Below are positions 40,979-51,427 of a stretch of 64,000 nt of DNA, piece by piece. The position numbers were made by a program, and so were the translations under genes. Origin of the DNA: UBA7672 sp031419455 (GTDB taxonomy: Bacteria > Pseudomonadota > Alphaproteobacteria > Caulobacterales > Hyphomonadaceae); the NCBI GenBank assembly GCA_031419455.1, contig JANOKS010000100.1, positions 6,037-70,036 on the forward strand, written 5' to 3'. The notes beneath the pieces were generated by a model. The model made no database searches, had not been told where the DNA came from, and saw nothing but the letters and a program-made list of their open reading frames with translations. How positions within the stretch are numbered: the stretch's first letter is position 1; every line of letters starts with the position of its first letter.

Positions 40979-41659
40979 ATGCACTCGCATGTCAGGAAGC
41001 GCCTTTTCTTGTTGCTCCTGCTTTGGCTGGTATCGGGACGGCTGTGGGCGCGCATGCGCGCATCTCTCGATCTGATCCGCAAACGTGACGGGCGACCGCC
41101 CATCATCTTCCTGCGGTCGTTCCAGGACGACGGAAATGACGGCAGCCCGCTTCTGGAAAAAGACCTCAATGCGGCGCTTCGCGCCTACGGCCTGTTTGTC
41201 GCTATCGGTCGCCCGGGCGAGCTGCGTCCGGCAGCCGCCGCACGGCAGTACTTTCGCGCTGATCGCTGGCAAGAAGCTGTCGCCGCGCTCATGGACGAAA
41301 GCGGCGCCATCATCGTCGTCCCAGGCCTGACGCCTAGCCTCGATTGGGAGATTGCCCAAGTCGTCGGCCGAGGCCATCTGCACAAGACCATCTTCGTACT
41401 TCCTCCGCGCGGCAATCTGTTGGCAAGATTCCAGCGCCTTTACGCGCAGTTGGCGGAAACACCAGAAATCCGCGAGTTTCCAAGTCTGCAGGGGGTCAAG
41501 CTCAGTACTGTCTTCCACGATCACAAGCAGGGCTGGGTCCTGATAACCTCTGAAGAAGATTCACTGGGCGCCCAGGAGGCGGCGATTGACGTGGCGCTTT
41601 ACGGAATGTGGGTCGCCTCGCGTCTCCCGCCACAGGCCAAGCCATTCAAGAATGCCTAA
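40979..41659 (+). CDS. Membrane-anchored protein with an FLRSF-type (TIR-like) domain
   Basis: About 226 residues. A hydrophobic anchor (LFLLLLLWLVSGRLW) is at residues about 9-23. The soluble part has PPIIFLRSFQDDGNDG, ALRAYGLFVAIGRPGE, AVAALMDESGAIIVVPGLTP and SLDWEIAQVV. These resemble a family of membrane-anchored bacterial proteins with a TIR-like fold that I cannot name firmly. It starts 64 bp from the divergent polA, and is followed 100 bp later by the hybrid kinase. Partner and activity are unknown; nucleotide or NAD turnover would be a guess. Confidence 0.6.
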   Translation: MHSHVRKRLFLLLLLWLVSGRLWARMRASLDLIRKRDGRPPIIFLRSFQDDGNDGSPLLEKDLNAALRAYGLFVAIGRPGELRPAAAARQYFRADRWQEAVAALMDESGAIIVVPGLTPSLDWEIAQVVGRGHLHKTIFVLPPRGNLLARFQRLYAQLAETPEIREFPSLQGVKLSTVFHDHKQGWVLITSEEDSLGAQEAAIDVALYGMWVASRLPPQAKPFKNA

Positions 41660-41759
41660 CCAATGCGGTTGGCAGGCGCGACGTCCCCTGCCGCCGCTCC
41701 ACCGGAATTTAAGCAATCCCTGCCAGCATCCTCGAAAGTTTCGCGTTTGGGGTTACGCC

Positions 41760-43934
41760 ATGAGCAAGGCGCACGTGTCCGGTAGAGATGGCAAGGGCGG
41801 CGTGAAGCGCTTCAGCCACGCCTATCTCAGGAACGGCACGACGATGCTGGGCGTGATGCTGGCCATCGCGAACAGCGTGATTATCGGACATTTCCACGGA
41901 CCGGCCTGGGCAGCGCTCTGGGCCGTGGCCGCCGTGGCGCTGCTTTACGTCGTCATCATCATGTCCGTTCGCCTGAATCTGGGCGACAAGACTGCTATTC
42001 GCCCCCTTGGCGTCGCCCAGCCCGTTCTCGTCGCGCTCTGGATGGGAAGCGCCACGGCGTTCTGGATGACGGGCGACAAGGCAGGCTGGATCATCGCGGT
42101 CACGATTCCGGCTTCATGGGCGATCCACATCATTTTCAACGGGCGGGACAATCTCGCGCACATGCTGCGCGGGCTCGCGATCTGCACCGTGCCGATGATC
42201 GGTTTCCTGCTGTTCGCCTCCTGGACGCACTATCCGTTCTGGGTTGCTGTGGCCGGCAGCGTCTCGGCAGTCGCCATGGTCGCCAGCATTGCCGAGTCCG
42301 CGAGGATTTCGCACCGGAACTTCGTCGCGCTGCAGGGGGCGCTCGCCCAGACCGACGCCTCCAAGGTGCGGCTTGAATTCGCCATACGGGGCGCGGGCGA
42401 CGGCTATTTTGAAATCGATTTCGAGACGCTGGACGCGACCCTGAATTCCGGGCTGGCCGCGCTGATCGGCGTCGACGTCCGCACTGGCCCGCTGGAGGCT
42501 TTCCACGAGTTCGTCCACCCGGATGACCGCGAGATGGTGTTCTCGACCATTGACACCGCACGCGACGGCCTGATCGACGGCTGGAAGCAGGAAATGCGGG
42601 TCCGTCTTGCATCAGGCGAATGGTGCTGGATGTCGCTGCGCGCACAGGTCATCGCGGCCAACGCCGCCCACGGCCGCATGCTGATCGGCACCGTGATGGA
42701 CCTCAGCGCCTGGAAGACCATCGAGGCCGAGATGCGCGCCGCCAAGGAATCGGCCGAAGCCCATTCAGTCGCCAAGTCGCAGTTCCTCGCCAACATGAGC
42801 CATGAAATCCGCACCCCGCTCAACGGCGTGCTCGGCATGGCGCAGGCGCTCGACGCTGACGATCTGTCTGCGGAGCAGAAGGACAAGGTCGGCGTCATCC
42901 TCGATTCCGGCAAGTCGCTGATGGCGCTTCTCAATGATGTTCTGGACCTGACAAAGATCGAGGCGGGGAAAATGGAAATCTCGGCGGTTCCCGGCGACTT
43001 CCTGCATACCATGAAGCGCACGCGGCAGCTCTTTCAGGCGACGGCCGAGGAAAAGGGCCTCGACCTGCTCGTCCGGTACGACTCGAACTTCCCCCAACGT
43101 CTCAGCTACGACCCGACACGCGTCCGGCAATGCGTCAGCAACCTGATTTCCAACGCGATCAAGTTCACCTCCAAGGGGCGCGTCGAGATTTCGTTGTCCT
43201 CGAAGCGGCTCGACACCGGCGATCATATGGTGGTCGTCGAAGTCAGCGACACCGGCATCGGCATGGCTGAGGAGACTGTGGGCAAGCTGTTCTCGGTCTT
43301 CACCCAGGCTGATGGCGCAACGACGCGCAAGTTCGGCGGCTCAGGCCTTGGCCTCGCCATCTCGCGGCAGCTTGCGCGCATGATGGGCGGCGATATCACT
43401 GTCGCCAGCGAGCTCGGCAAGGGCTCCATCTTCAGCTTCACCTTCCGCGCGCATGAGGCGGCGGCCGCCGCGCCGTCGCCCGGTCCCTCGCCGTCGCGCG
43501 CCGCCGAACCGTCGCGGAAATCGCTGCGCGGCATGCGGGTTCTGCTGACGGACGACAACGCCATCAATCGGCAGGTCATCAAGCTGTTCCTCGCGCCGCA
43601 GGGCTGCGACATCGTCGAGGCGACCAATGGCAAGGAGGCGCTGGACCTTCTCGCGCAGCACGAATTCGACATCGTCCTGCTCGACGTCCACATGCCGGTC
43701 ATGGACGGCAAGGAAGCGATCCAGCGCATGCGGGCCGAGCCGCGCTGGAAGAACCTGCCGGTCATCGCCCTGACTGCCGACGCGATGAGCGGCGACCGCG
43801 AGAAGTACATCGCGCTGGGGATGACCGACTACGTCTCGAAGCCGGTGGACCAGCGCGAGCTGATCGCCAAGATGCATCTGGTGAAGGGCCTCGAGGTCAA
43901 GCAAGCCCGTCCGCCCGCCGCCCGCACCGCCTAA
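41760..43934 (+). CDS. Hybrid sensor histidine kinase with membrane sensor
   Basis: A 724-residue protein. Residues 30-175 hold about six transmembrane segments. A PAS-like domain is at about 205-320 (FAIRGAGDGYFEIDFETL). The HisKA box has phospho-acceptor His348 (NMSHEIRTPLNGVL). The HATPase domain shows N, G1 and G2 boxes (SNAIKFTSKG, DTGIGM, GSGLGLAISRQL). The C-terminal receiver, about 590-710, has VLLTDDNAINR and LLDVHMPVMDG. ATG 41760 is preferred because the residues upstream are out of character. No cognate response regulator is adjacent. Confidence 0.92.
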   Translation: MSKAHVSGRDGKGGVKRFSHAYLRNGTTMLGVMLAIANSVIIGHFHGPAWAALWAVAAVALLYVVIIMSVRLNLGDKTAIRPLGVAQPVLVALWMGSATAFWMTGDKAGWIIAVTIPASWAIHIIFNGRDNLAHMLRGLAICTVPMIGFLLFASWTHYPFWVAVAGSVSAVAMVASIAESARISHRNFVALQGALAQTDASKVRLEFAIRGAGDGYFEIDFETLDATLNSGLAALIGVDVRTGPLEAFHEFVHPDDREMVFSTIDTARDGLIDGWKQEMRVRLASGEWCWMSLRAQVIAANAAHGRMLIGTVMDLSAWKTIEAEMRAAKESAEAHSVAKSQFLANMSHEIRTPLNGVLGMAQALDADDLSAEQKDKVGVILDSGKSLMALLNDVLDLTKIEAGKMEISAVPGDFLHTMKRTRQLFQATAEEKGLDLLVRYDSNFPQRLSYDPTRVRQCVSNLISNAIKFTSKGRVEISLSSKRLDTGDHMVVVEVSDTGIGMAEETVGKLFSVFTQADGATTRKFGGSGLGLAISRQLARMMGGDITVASELGKGSIFSFTFRAHEAAAAAPSPGPSPSRAAEPSRKSLRGMRVLLTDDNAINRQVIKLFLAPQGCDIVEATNGKEALDLLAQHEFDIVLLDVHMPVMDGKEAIQRMRAEPRWKNLPVIALTADAMSGDREKYIALGMTDYVSKPVDQRELIAKMHLVKGLEVKQARPPAARTA

Positions 43935-44143
43935 GGCGCCTCCCCGCGACCAACTGCACACGCCGGCGTGATCCTTCGCGCAGGGTAGACGGCGGCCATC
44001 ATTGTTCCGCAATTTCAGCGCTGGTATGGGTGCGGCGACCGTCTTCGTGGCGGACAGGTCGCCTTGCGGACGCACCGCTTTGGGGCCACTGTCCGCGGCG
44101 GAACCAGCCCCGAGACGGGCTGTTGATCGGGAGTCCTGAACCT

Positions 44144-45649
44144 ATGCCGGGCACGTCGTCCAAGCGCTCGCTTCTCATCAAGGTCGGTATTCCGGTGCTG
44201 GGCGTCGCGGCCATCGCCGGCGCCTTCTTCGCTCCGGCGCTTCTGAAGATGGAAGCCCCGCCCCAGGCGATTGCCCAGCCCGGCGCGCCGCTGTCGCCCG
44301 TATCCGCCGCCGCCGTGATGGGCGAGGATTTCTCCGCACTGGCCAAGGGCCTGATGCCGGCCGTGGTCAACATCGCAACGCGCCAGACCGTGTCGCGCGG
44401 CGACGGCCTGCCGGCGTTCGGACCCAACTCCCCGCTGAATGAGTTCAACGACCTGCTGGGTCGCGGGCAGGGCGGCGCGCGTCGCCAGTCTTCGCTCGGC
44501 TCAGGCTTCATCGTCGACTCCACCGGCTATGTCGTCACCAACAACCACGTCATCGAGGGCGCGGACGAGATCGACGTCGTGCTCTCGGATGGCTCCGTGC
44601 TGGCCGCCAAGCTGGTCGGCGCGGACGAGGATGTGGACCTCGCCCTGCTCAAGGTGGAACCGCGCACGCCTTTGACGGCTGTTCCGTGGGGAAATTCGGA
44701 TTCGGCGGATGTCGGCCAGTGGGTCGTCGCCATCGGCAATCCGTTCGGCCTTGGCGGCACTGTCACCGCGGGCATCATCTCCGCCCGCAACCGCGATATC
44801 AGCGCAGGCTCGTACGACGACTTCATCCAGACCGACGCCGCGATCAACAAGGGCAATTCCGGCGGGCCGCTGTTCAACCTGCGTGGCGAGGTCATCGGCG
44901 TGAACACCGCCATCATCTCGCCGGGCGAGGCGGGCGGTTCGGTCGGCGTCGGCTTTTCCGTGCCCGCCAACTTCGCCAAGGTCGTGACCCAGCAGCTGCG
45001 CGAATTCGGCCAGACACGCCGCGGCACGATGGGCCTGACCGCACGCTCGGTCGATCAGGCGATCGCAGAATCCTTCGGCCTGCAGAAGCCGGAGGGCGCC
45101 ATCGTCACCTCCGTCGATGCGGGCGGCGCCGCCGAGGTGGCGGGGCTCAAGCAGGGCGACCTGATCACCGCGATCAACAACCAGCAGATCCGCGAAAGCC
45201 GCGATCTTTTCCGCATCATGGGCGTAACGCAGGTCGGGACGCAGGTGTCGGTGCGCTACCTGCGCAATGGCAGGCAAGCGACAGCGACCTTCAAGCTCGC
45301 ATCAGCCAGCGCCGCCGCCGCCGCGGCCAAGCCCGAAGAGAAGGACGTCGCCACGGCCCTAACCAACATTCTCGGAATCCAGTTCAAGGTCATCGAGGAT
45401 ACAGATCGCCGCCGCCGCAGCATCCCTGCCTCCGTGCGCGGTGTGCTCGTGCAGTCGATCGAGACCGGTTCCGACGCGCTCGGCAAGATTCCGATCGGCG
45501 CGGTCGTCACCGAGGTACACTTCCAGCCGGTGTCATCGCCCGAACAGGCCATCGCCGCCGCCCAAGCCGCCAAGGCGGCCGGCAAGCCTGTCCTCCTCCA
45601 GGTCTGGGGCGAGGATGAGGTGACCTACGTGGCGGTGCGCCCGCGCTAG
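44144..45649 (+). CDS. Do-like (HtrA/DegP family) periplasmic serine protease
   Basis: A 501-residue protease with an N-terminal anchor or signal (LIKVGIPVLGVAAIAGAFFA, about 11-30). The S1C catalytic triad is His135 (NNHVIEG), Asp165 (EDVDLALLK) and Ser239 (KGNSGGPL). Two PDZ domains follow (about 290-385 and 400-500), the second more diverged. It acts in envelope protein quality control. The start is ATG 44144. It converges on serB with a 4-bp overlap. Confidence 0.93.
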   Translation: MPGTSSKRSLLIKVGIPVLGVAAIAGAFFAPALLKMEAPPQAIAQPGAPLSPVSAAAVMGEDFSALAKGLMPAVVNIATRQTVSRGDGLPAFGPNSPLNEFNDLLGRGQGGARRQSSLGSGFIVDSTGYVVTNNHVIEGADEIDVVLSDGSVLAAKLVGADEDVDLALLKVEPRTPLTAVPWGNSDSADVGQWVVAIGNPFGLGGTVTAGIISARNRDISAGSYDDFIQTDAAINKGNSGGPLFNLRGEVIGVNTAIISPGEAGGSVGVGFSVPANFAKVVTQQLREFGQTRRGTMGLTARSVDQAIAESFGLQKPEGAIVTSVDAGGAAEVAGLKQGDLITAINNQQIRESRDLFRIMGVTQVGTQVSVRYLRNGRQATATFKLASASAAAAAAKPEEKDVATALTNILGIQFKVIEDTDRRRRSIPASVRGVLVQSIETGSDALGKIPIGAVVTEVHFQPVSSPEQAIAAAQAAKAAGKPVLLQVWGEDEVTYVAVRPR

Positions 45650-46530
45650 GCGCTGACGATCTCGCTGGCCGCGTAACCCTGAAAGAACAGCGCCGCGCGC
45701 AAGTCCGTGTGCTCAATGCGCGCGCGCGTTTCCGCCGCCACGATCTGCTTCGCCTTGTAGGCGATGCCCAGCCCCGCAGCACGGATCATATCGAGATCGT
45801 TCGCGCCGTCGCCCAGCGCGACAGCATCGTTTGCGCCTAGTCCCAGCGCGGCCGTCTCTTCCAGCAGTGCGATGAGCTTCGCTTCGCGGCCGAGGATGGG
45901 TTGGCCCACCGCGCCCGTCAGCGCGGCGCCATCGTCGATCAGCGTGTTGGCGCGGTCGGCGTCGAAGCCAGCCATTATGGCGACGCGCGAGGTGAAATAG
46001 CGAAAGCCGCCCGACACCAGCACAGCCCGCGCGCCGTGCGCCTTCATCGTCGCCACCAGCTCGCGCGCGCCCGGGTTCAGCCGCACGCGCTCCCGATGGC
46101 ACGCATCCAGCGCCGCCAGGTTCAGCCCCTTCAGCATCGCAACGCGCTGGGTGAGAGCGCTTGCGAAATCCAGCTCGCCACGCATGGCGCGCTCGGTGAT
46201 CGCTGAAACTTCCGCCTTGAGCCCCGCGAAGTCGGCCAGCTCGTCGAGACATTCCTGGCCGATAATGGTCGAATCCATGTCGGAGATCAGCAGGCGCTTC
46301 CGCCGGTTCGCCGCCGGAGTGATGGCCCAGTCCGCGCCCCGCGCGGGGCCTTCCGCCTCAAGCCAGGCAACCAGGTCTGCGCCGCCCTCTACGGTAACTT
46401 CCGCGACGCTCCACCCTGCAGTGGAGCGATCCGCCACGCCGCCGGTTCTCCCGGGAGCGCCAGAAACCAGCGCCGCCGCATCGCCATCGCGGGAAACAAG
46501 CGTCAGGACGAGATCATCAGGATGAGTCAT
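45646..46530 (-). CDS. serB: Phosphoserine phosphatase
   Basis: A 294-residue HAD-family enzyme, the last step of serine synthesis. The HAD motif I is ISDMDSTII (Asp84 nucleophile, Asp86). Motif II is the LVSGGFRYFTSRVA region. GREAKL then VALGDGANDLDM is motif III/IV. The first about 75 residues are the usual N-terminal extension. ATG 46530 is used; ATG 46545 gives five more residues. It is divergent from miaA. Confidence 0.94.
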   Translation of the reverse strand: MTHPDDLVLTLVSRDGDAAALVSGAPGRTGGVADRSTAGWSVAEVTVEGGADLVAWLEAEGPARGADWAITPAANRRKRLLISDMDSTIIGQECLDELADFAGLKAEVSAITERAMRGELDFASALTQRVAMLKGLNLAALDACHRERVRLNPGARELVATMKAHGARAVLVSGGFRYFTSRVAIMAGFDADRANTLIDDGAALTGAVGQPILGREAKLIALLEETAALGLGANDAVALGDGANDLDMIRAAGLGIAYKAKQIVAAETRARIEHTDLRAALFFQGYAASEIVSA

Positions 46531-46676
46531 GCCAGTAGGGGTCATGCCGGTATGAGTGATGGACGTGACTGTCCGGTCGCGTTAGGGCGAGCCACGCGCT
46601 CTATCAGTGGTGACGGCCACGCGTAAACAGCGAAGCTGGAGACACGGGTCTGGAGACGAGGGAAACGACCAAGGCA

Positions 46677-47600
46677 ATGCGTCCCGCGATCCTGATTCAC
46701 GGACCCACGGCCAGCGGCAAGACAAAGCTGGCGATCGCGCTCGCCCGAAAGCACGGCGGCGAGATCATCAATGCCGACGCGATGCAGTGCTATGGCGACC
46801 TGAACGTATTGACGGCCCGCCCCGACGCGGAGGAGCTGGCCAGCGCGCCTCACCACCTGTTCGGCCATGTCGACGCCGCCGCACGCTATTCGGCGGGCGC
46901 CTGGAGCAAGGATGCTGCTGCGAAGATTGCGGACCTCCGCGCTGCCGACAAACTGCCCATCATCGTCGGCGGCACGGGGCTCTACCTGATGGTCTTGACG
47001 GAAGGCCTCTCGGACATTCCCGCGACCCCTGACACGTTTCGCGACAAGGCGCGCGCGATAGTCGAGACCGATCAGGCCGGCGCGCGTATATTGTTGGTCG
47101 AACGAGACCCCGACACTGCTGAGCGCATCGACGCCAACGACCGCCAGCGAACATCCCGCGCGCTCGAAGTGCTGTTCGCGACAGGCAAGCCTATCTCCAG
47201 CTTCCACGGCCAGGCCGCCCCTGTCCTGCCGCCGGGCGGGTGGGCTGGCGTCACGCTAACCCCGCCGCGCGAGACGCTGTACGCGCGCATCAATGGCCGC
47301 GTCGATACGATGATGCGCGCAAATGCACTCGAAGAGGCGAGGGCGCTGTGGCGCCGCAAGCTGGATACGGCGCTCCCCGCCATGCGCGCGCACGGCATGC
47401 CCGGCTTCTGCGATCATTTCGAAGGCCGCATCCCGCTGGCCGACGCGGTCGATCGCTGCAAGCGCGACACCCGCCGTTACGCCAAACGCCAGATGACCTG
47501 GATCGCCCACCAGTTCACCCTCTGGCCCCGCATCCCCTCCGAGGACCTGTCCGTACGCGCACGGGTGATCTCGGATATTGCGGGGGAGGGTGTGGGTTAG
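46677..47600 (+). CDS. miaA: tRNA dimethylallyltransferase
   Basis: A 307-residue enzyme that adds a dimethylallyl group to A37 of tRNAs reading U-starting codons. P-loop GPTASGKT (9-16), then EIINADAMQCYGDLNVLTAR, the VGGTGLYL segment, RTSRALEVLFATGKPI, and the C-terminal RDTRRYAKRQMTW. Length is normal. It ends 7 bp before a 14-bp perfect inverted repeat (47607-47637). The ilvB control region follows. Confidence 0.96.
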   Translation: MRPAILIHGPTASGKTKLAIALARKHGGEIINADAMQCYGDLNVLTARPDAEELASAPHHLFGHVDAAARYSAGAWSKDAAAKIADLRAADKLPIIVGGTGLYLMVLTEGLSDIPATPDTFRDKARAIVETDQAGARILLVERDPDTAERIDANDRQRTSRALEVLFATGKPISSFHGQAAPVLPPGGWAGVTLTPPRETLYARINGRVDTMMRANALEEARALWRRKLDTALPAMRAHGMPGFCDHFEGRIPLADAVDRCKRDTRRYAKRQMTWIAHQFTLWPRIPSEDLSVRARVISDIAGEGVG

Positions 47601-47606
47601 CGGGAG

Positions 47607-47637
47607 TTACACTACGCGAATGCTTCGCGTAGTGTAA
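47607..47637. repeat. Perfect 14-bp inverted repeat after miaA
   Basis: TTACACTACGCGAA and TTCGCGTAGTGTAA with a TGC centre. There is no U-tract after it on either strand. It may be a palindromic protein site or a strong mRNA 3' hairpin. It lies about 50 bp upstream of the ilv promoter. Confidence 0.7.
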
Positions 47638-47687
47638 GAACGCACCGTTCCGTCTGATCAGGGTCAAATCTTGCCCGCCAGCCCCCG

Positions 47688-47716
47688 TTGACGCTACGCG
47701 CGTGAAACGGTATTCC
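47688..47716 (+). promoter_or_regulatory. Predicted ilv promoter
   Basis: TTGACG (47688-47693), 17 bp spacer, TATTCC (47711-47716). The spacing is ideal for a housekeeping sigma factor, and the site lies about 30 bases before the leader peptide. Support is by sequence match only. Confidence 0.6.
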
Positions 47717-47748
47717 CCTTTTTCACAGCGTTCGAGGGAGAAAACGCC

Positions 47749-47805
47749 ATGTTCGAGAGGTCCAAGACCCTCGTACTCGTAATCGGATCGCCGCCGGCCC
47801 GCTGA
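47749..47805 (+). CDS. ilv leader peptide
   Basis: An 18-residue ORF: MFERSKTLVLVIGSPPAR. The run Leu-Val-Leu-Val-Ile (codons CTC GTA CTC GTA ATC) covers all three branched-chain amino acids. GGGAG lies about eight bases upstream. Ribosome stalling here would control the hairpins that follow. The arrangement is that of ilvB leader peptides in other proteobacteria. Confidence 0.85.
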   Translation: MFERSKTLVLVIGSPPAR

Positions 47806-47866
47806 TACGACGGGCTGGAACGGCGAGCGACGACATCAAAGGGCCCCAGCGGCCCTTTTTCTTTTC
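47795..47866 (+). terminator. ilv attenuator: pause and terminator hairpins
   Basis: A first stem pairs CCGGCCCG (overlapping the end of the leader ORF) with CGGGCTGG. The terminator stem AAAGGGCC (47838-47845), loop CCAGC, GGCCCTTT (47851-47858) is followed by TTCTTTTCC. The terminator lies 51 bp before ilvB. The antiterminator pairing was not resolved by eye. Confidence 0.8.
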
Positions 47867-47916
47867 CTAAAACCTGCAGAACACTCCGAAACCTGAGAAG
47901 ACTGGCGAGCGGCGAG

Positions 47917-49701
<1,785 letters not shown>

Positions 49702-49703
49702 TC

Positions 49704-50276
49704 ATGGTGCTCCGGGTCTGCATCGCAACGCTCGCTCTGGTCTCGCTCGCCGCCTGCGAGCCGAAGGCGCCGGAGCTCGATGGCGCGCCAACGCCCGCCG
49801 CCGAAGAGGCGCCTGCGCCGGGCGAGCTTGCAGGAGCGTCGGACGCGCAGCAGATCATCCTGCCCGGTGTGATGAACATCGCCGCGCCGATCGACTCGCA
49901 GGTCATGAAAAGTTGCGAGAAGATTGTCGCTGCCGACTACGACCAGCCGCCGGCCATGGCCTGCGTCTTCTTCCTTCGCGATGGCGCCGCCCCGGCGCCT
50001 GATGCCGCCGAGTTCGATCGGGTTCTCGACTACCAGCTCGCCACAGCCGGATGGACGCTGGTTCGCAGCACGGGCGCCCAGCACTATTTCGAAGCGCCCA
50101 AGCCCGGCACGGACTGTGCTGACCTATCCGTCTTCACCGCGCTGGATGGCGCCCAGCTTGACCGCCTGCTGAAGGCGGCAAACGCTGGCGCGGCGCCCGA
50201 AGGCAAGTCGTGGCGCGGCTATTCTGTTCCTGCAACAATCCGCGAAACATGCGGCGCCGACCGTATGCGTCGATAG
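49704..50276 (+). CDS. Hypothetical lipoprotein (between ilvB and ilvN)
   Basis: A 190-residue lipoprotein: ATG 49704, lipobox in ALVSLAACEPK with the cysteine at residue 15, followed by a Pro/Ala/Glu linker. The mature part contains cysteines in MKSCEKIV, PAMACVFFL, GTDCADLS and RETCGAD. I do not recognise it. It starts 2 bp after ilvB and belongs to the ilv transcript. No link to branched-chain synthesis is evident. Confidence 0.7.
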   Translation: MVLRVCIATLALVSLAACEPKAPELDGAPTPAAEEAPAPGELAGASDAQQIILPGVMNIAAPIDSQVMKSCEKIVAADYDQPPAMACVFFLRDGAAPAPDAAEFDRVLDYQLATAGWTLVRSTGAQHYFEAPKPGTDCADLSVFTALDGAQLDRLLKAANAGAAPEGKSWRGYSVPATIRETCGADRMRR

Positions 50277-50285
50277 GGGAGGGCG

Positions 50286-50837
50286 ATGCAGGAATTCTTC
50301 GAGAGCTTCGGCGTCGAACAGTGGCTGACCCTGGGGTCGGCCGCACTCGCGATCCTGTCCTTCTTCCTCAACCTCCGCCTCGTCTCGCGCCAGGAAAAGC
50401 GCAATCGCGTCGCGATGAAGATGGCGCACGATTCCGATGTCATCGCCTGGTCCGACGAAGTCGTCACGCTGTTGGCCCACACCCAGGAAATGCTTGTCGA
50501 GAAGGGCGTCTCCTGGAACGACGACGATTTCCGCGCCCGCCGCTCTGATGTCCGCGCCCGCCTTTCCGCCCTCATCGACCGCGGCCGGCTGTTCTTCCCC
50601 AACCGCAAGGCCGGCGACTTCGGCATGGACAAGGAGCCCGGCTTTCAGGGCCACAGGCACAAGGCGCTGGACGTGCTGGTCGACGCCTATGGCGTCATCG
50701 ATGGCGCCGGCGCCGCGCCGGGTCCTGACCGCGACAACAGCGACAAGCTCACCACGCATCGCCGCAAATTCATGGCCGAGATATTCACGTCCGTTGATCC
50801 CGTCCGCCGCGGCGAGAACATGAAGGAGCTCACCTGA
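50286..50837 (+). CDS. Single-pass membrane protein of unknown function (between ilvB and ilvN)
   Basis: A 183-residue protein with one N-terminal transmembrane helix (WLTLGSAALAILSFFLNLRL, about 13-32), followed by a soluble charged helical part (SRQEKRNRVAMKMAHDSDVI) and ALIDRGRLFFPN, then HRHKALDVLVDAYGVI. I do not know the family. Its TGA shares bases with the ilvN ATG (TGATG), so ilvN may rely on it for translational coupling. Confidence 0.7.
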   Translation: MQEFFESFGVEQWLTLGSAALAILSFFLNLRLVSRQEKRNRVAMKMAHDSDVIAWSDEVVTLLAHTQEMLVEKGVSWNDDDFRARRSDVRARLSALIDRGRLFFPNRKAGDFGMDKEPGFQGHRHKALDVLVDAYGVIDGAGAAPGPDRDNSDKLTTHRRKFMAEIFTSVDPVRRGENMKELT

Positions 50838-51427
50838 TGGCCCGCGCCGCCCGCACCCGCGCCCCCGCCAAGAGCGGCGTCCGCGACGATCCCGCCTCCG
50901 CCTACGACATGACCCATGCCGACGAGGGCGAGGAACAGCGCACGCTCGCCTGCATCGTCGACAACGAGCCCGGCGTCCTCGCCCGCGTCGTCGGCCTGTT
51001 TGCGGCCCGTGGCTACAACATCGAATCGCTCACCGTCGCCGAGATCGACCGTAACGCGCATCAGTCGCGCATCACCATCGTCACCTCCGGCACCAACCAC
51101 GTGCTCGAACAGATCGAGCAGCAGCTGTTGCGCCTGGTCCCAGTCATCAAGGTGATCGACGTCACCAACTCCACCGGCGGCATCGAGCGCGAACTTGCGC
51201 TGGTGAAAGTCGCCAGCAAGGGCGACGCTCGCGTCGAATCCCTCCGCATCTCGGAAATCTTCCGCGCCCGCGTGATCGACACGACCAACGAGAGCTTCAT
51301 CTTCGAGGTCACCGGCGCCAGCCAGAAGATCGATCAATTCGTGGAACTCATGCGCCCCCTCGGCCTCGTCGAGGTCTCGCGCACGGGCGTGCTCAGCATT
51401 CAACGTGGGAAGGAAAAGGCAGGATGA
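50837..51427 (+). CDS. ilvN: Acetolactate synthase small (regulatory) subunit
   Basis: A 196-residue ACT-domain protein that confers valine feedback sensitivity on IlvB. ACT fold: RTLACIVDNEPGVLARVVGL, FAARGYNIESLTVAEID, then the C-terminal domain with VKVASKGDARVESLRISE and IFRARVIDTTNESFIFEVTG. An N-terminal extension of about 33 residues precedes the ACT domain. Its stop overlaps the following lipoprotein gene by 4 bp (ATGA). Confidence 0.94.
   Translation: MARAARTRAPAKSGVRDDPASAYDMTHADEGEEQRTLACIVDNEPGVLARVVGLFAARGYNIESLTVAEIDRNAHQSRITIVTSGTNHVLEQIEQQLLRLVPVIKVIDVTNSTGGIERELALVKVASKGDARVESLRISEIFRARVIDTTNESFIFEVTGASQKIDQFVELMRPLGLVEVSRTGVLSIQRGKEKAG

Noticed and set aside
47583..47640. 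CRISPR-like repeat near the 14-bp palindrome
   Set aside because: There is only one hairpin, with no second unit, no spacer series and no cas genes anywhere in the window.
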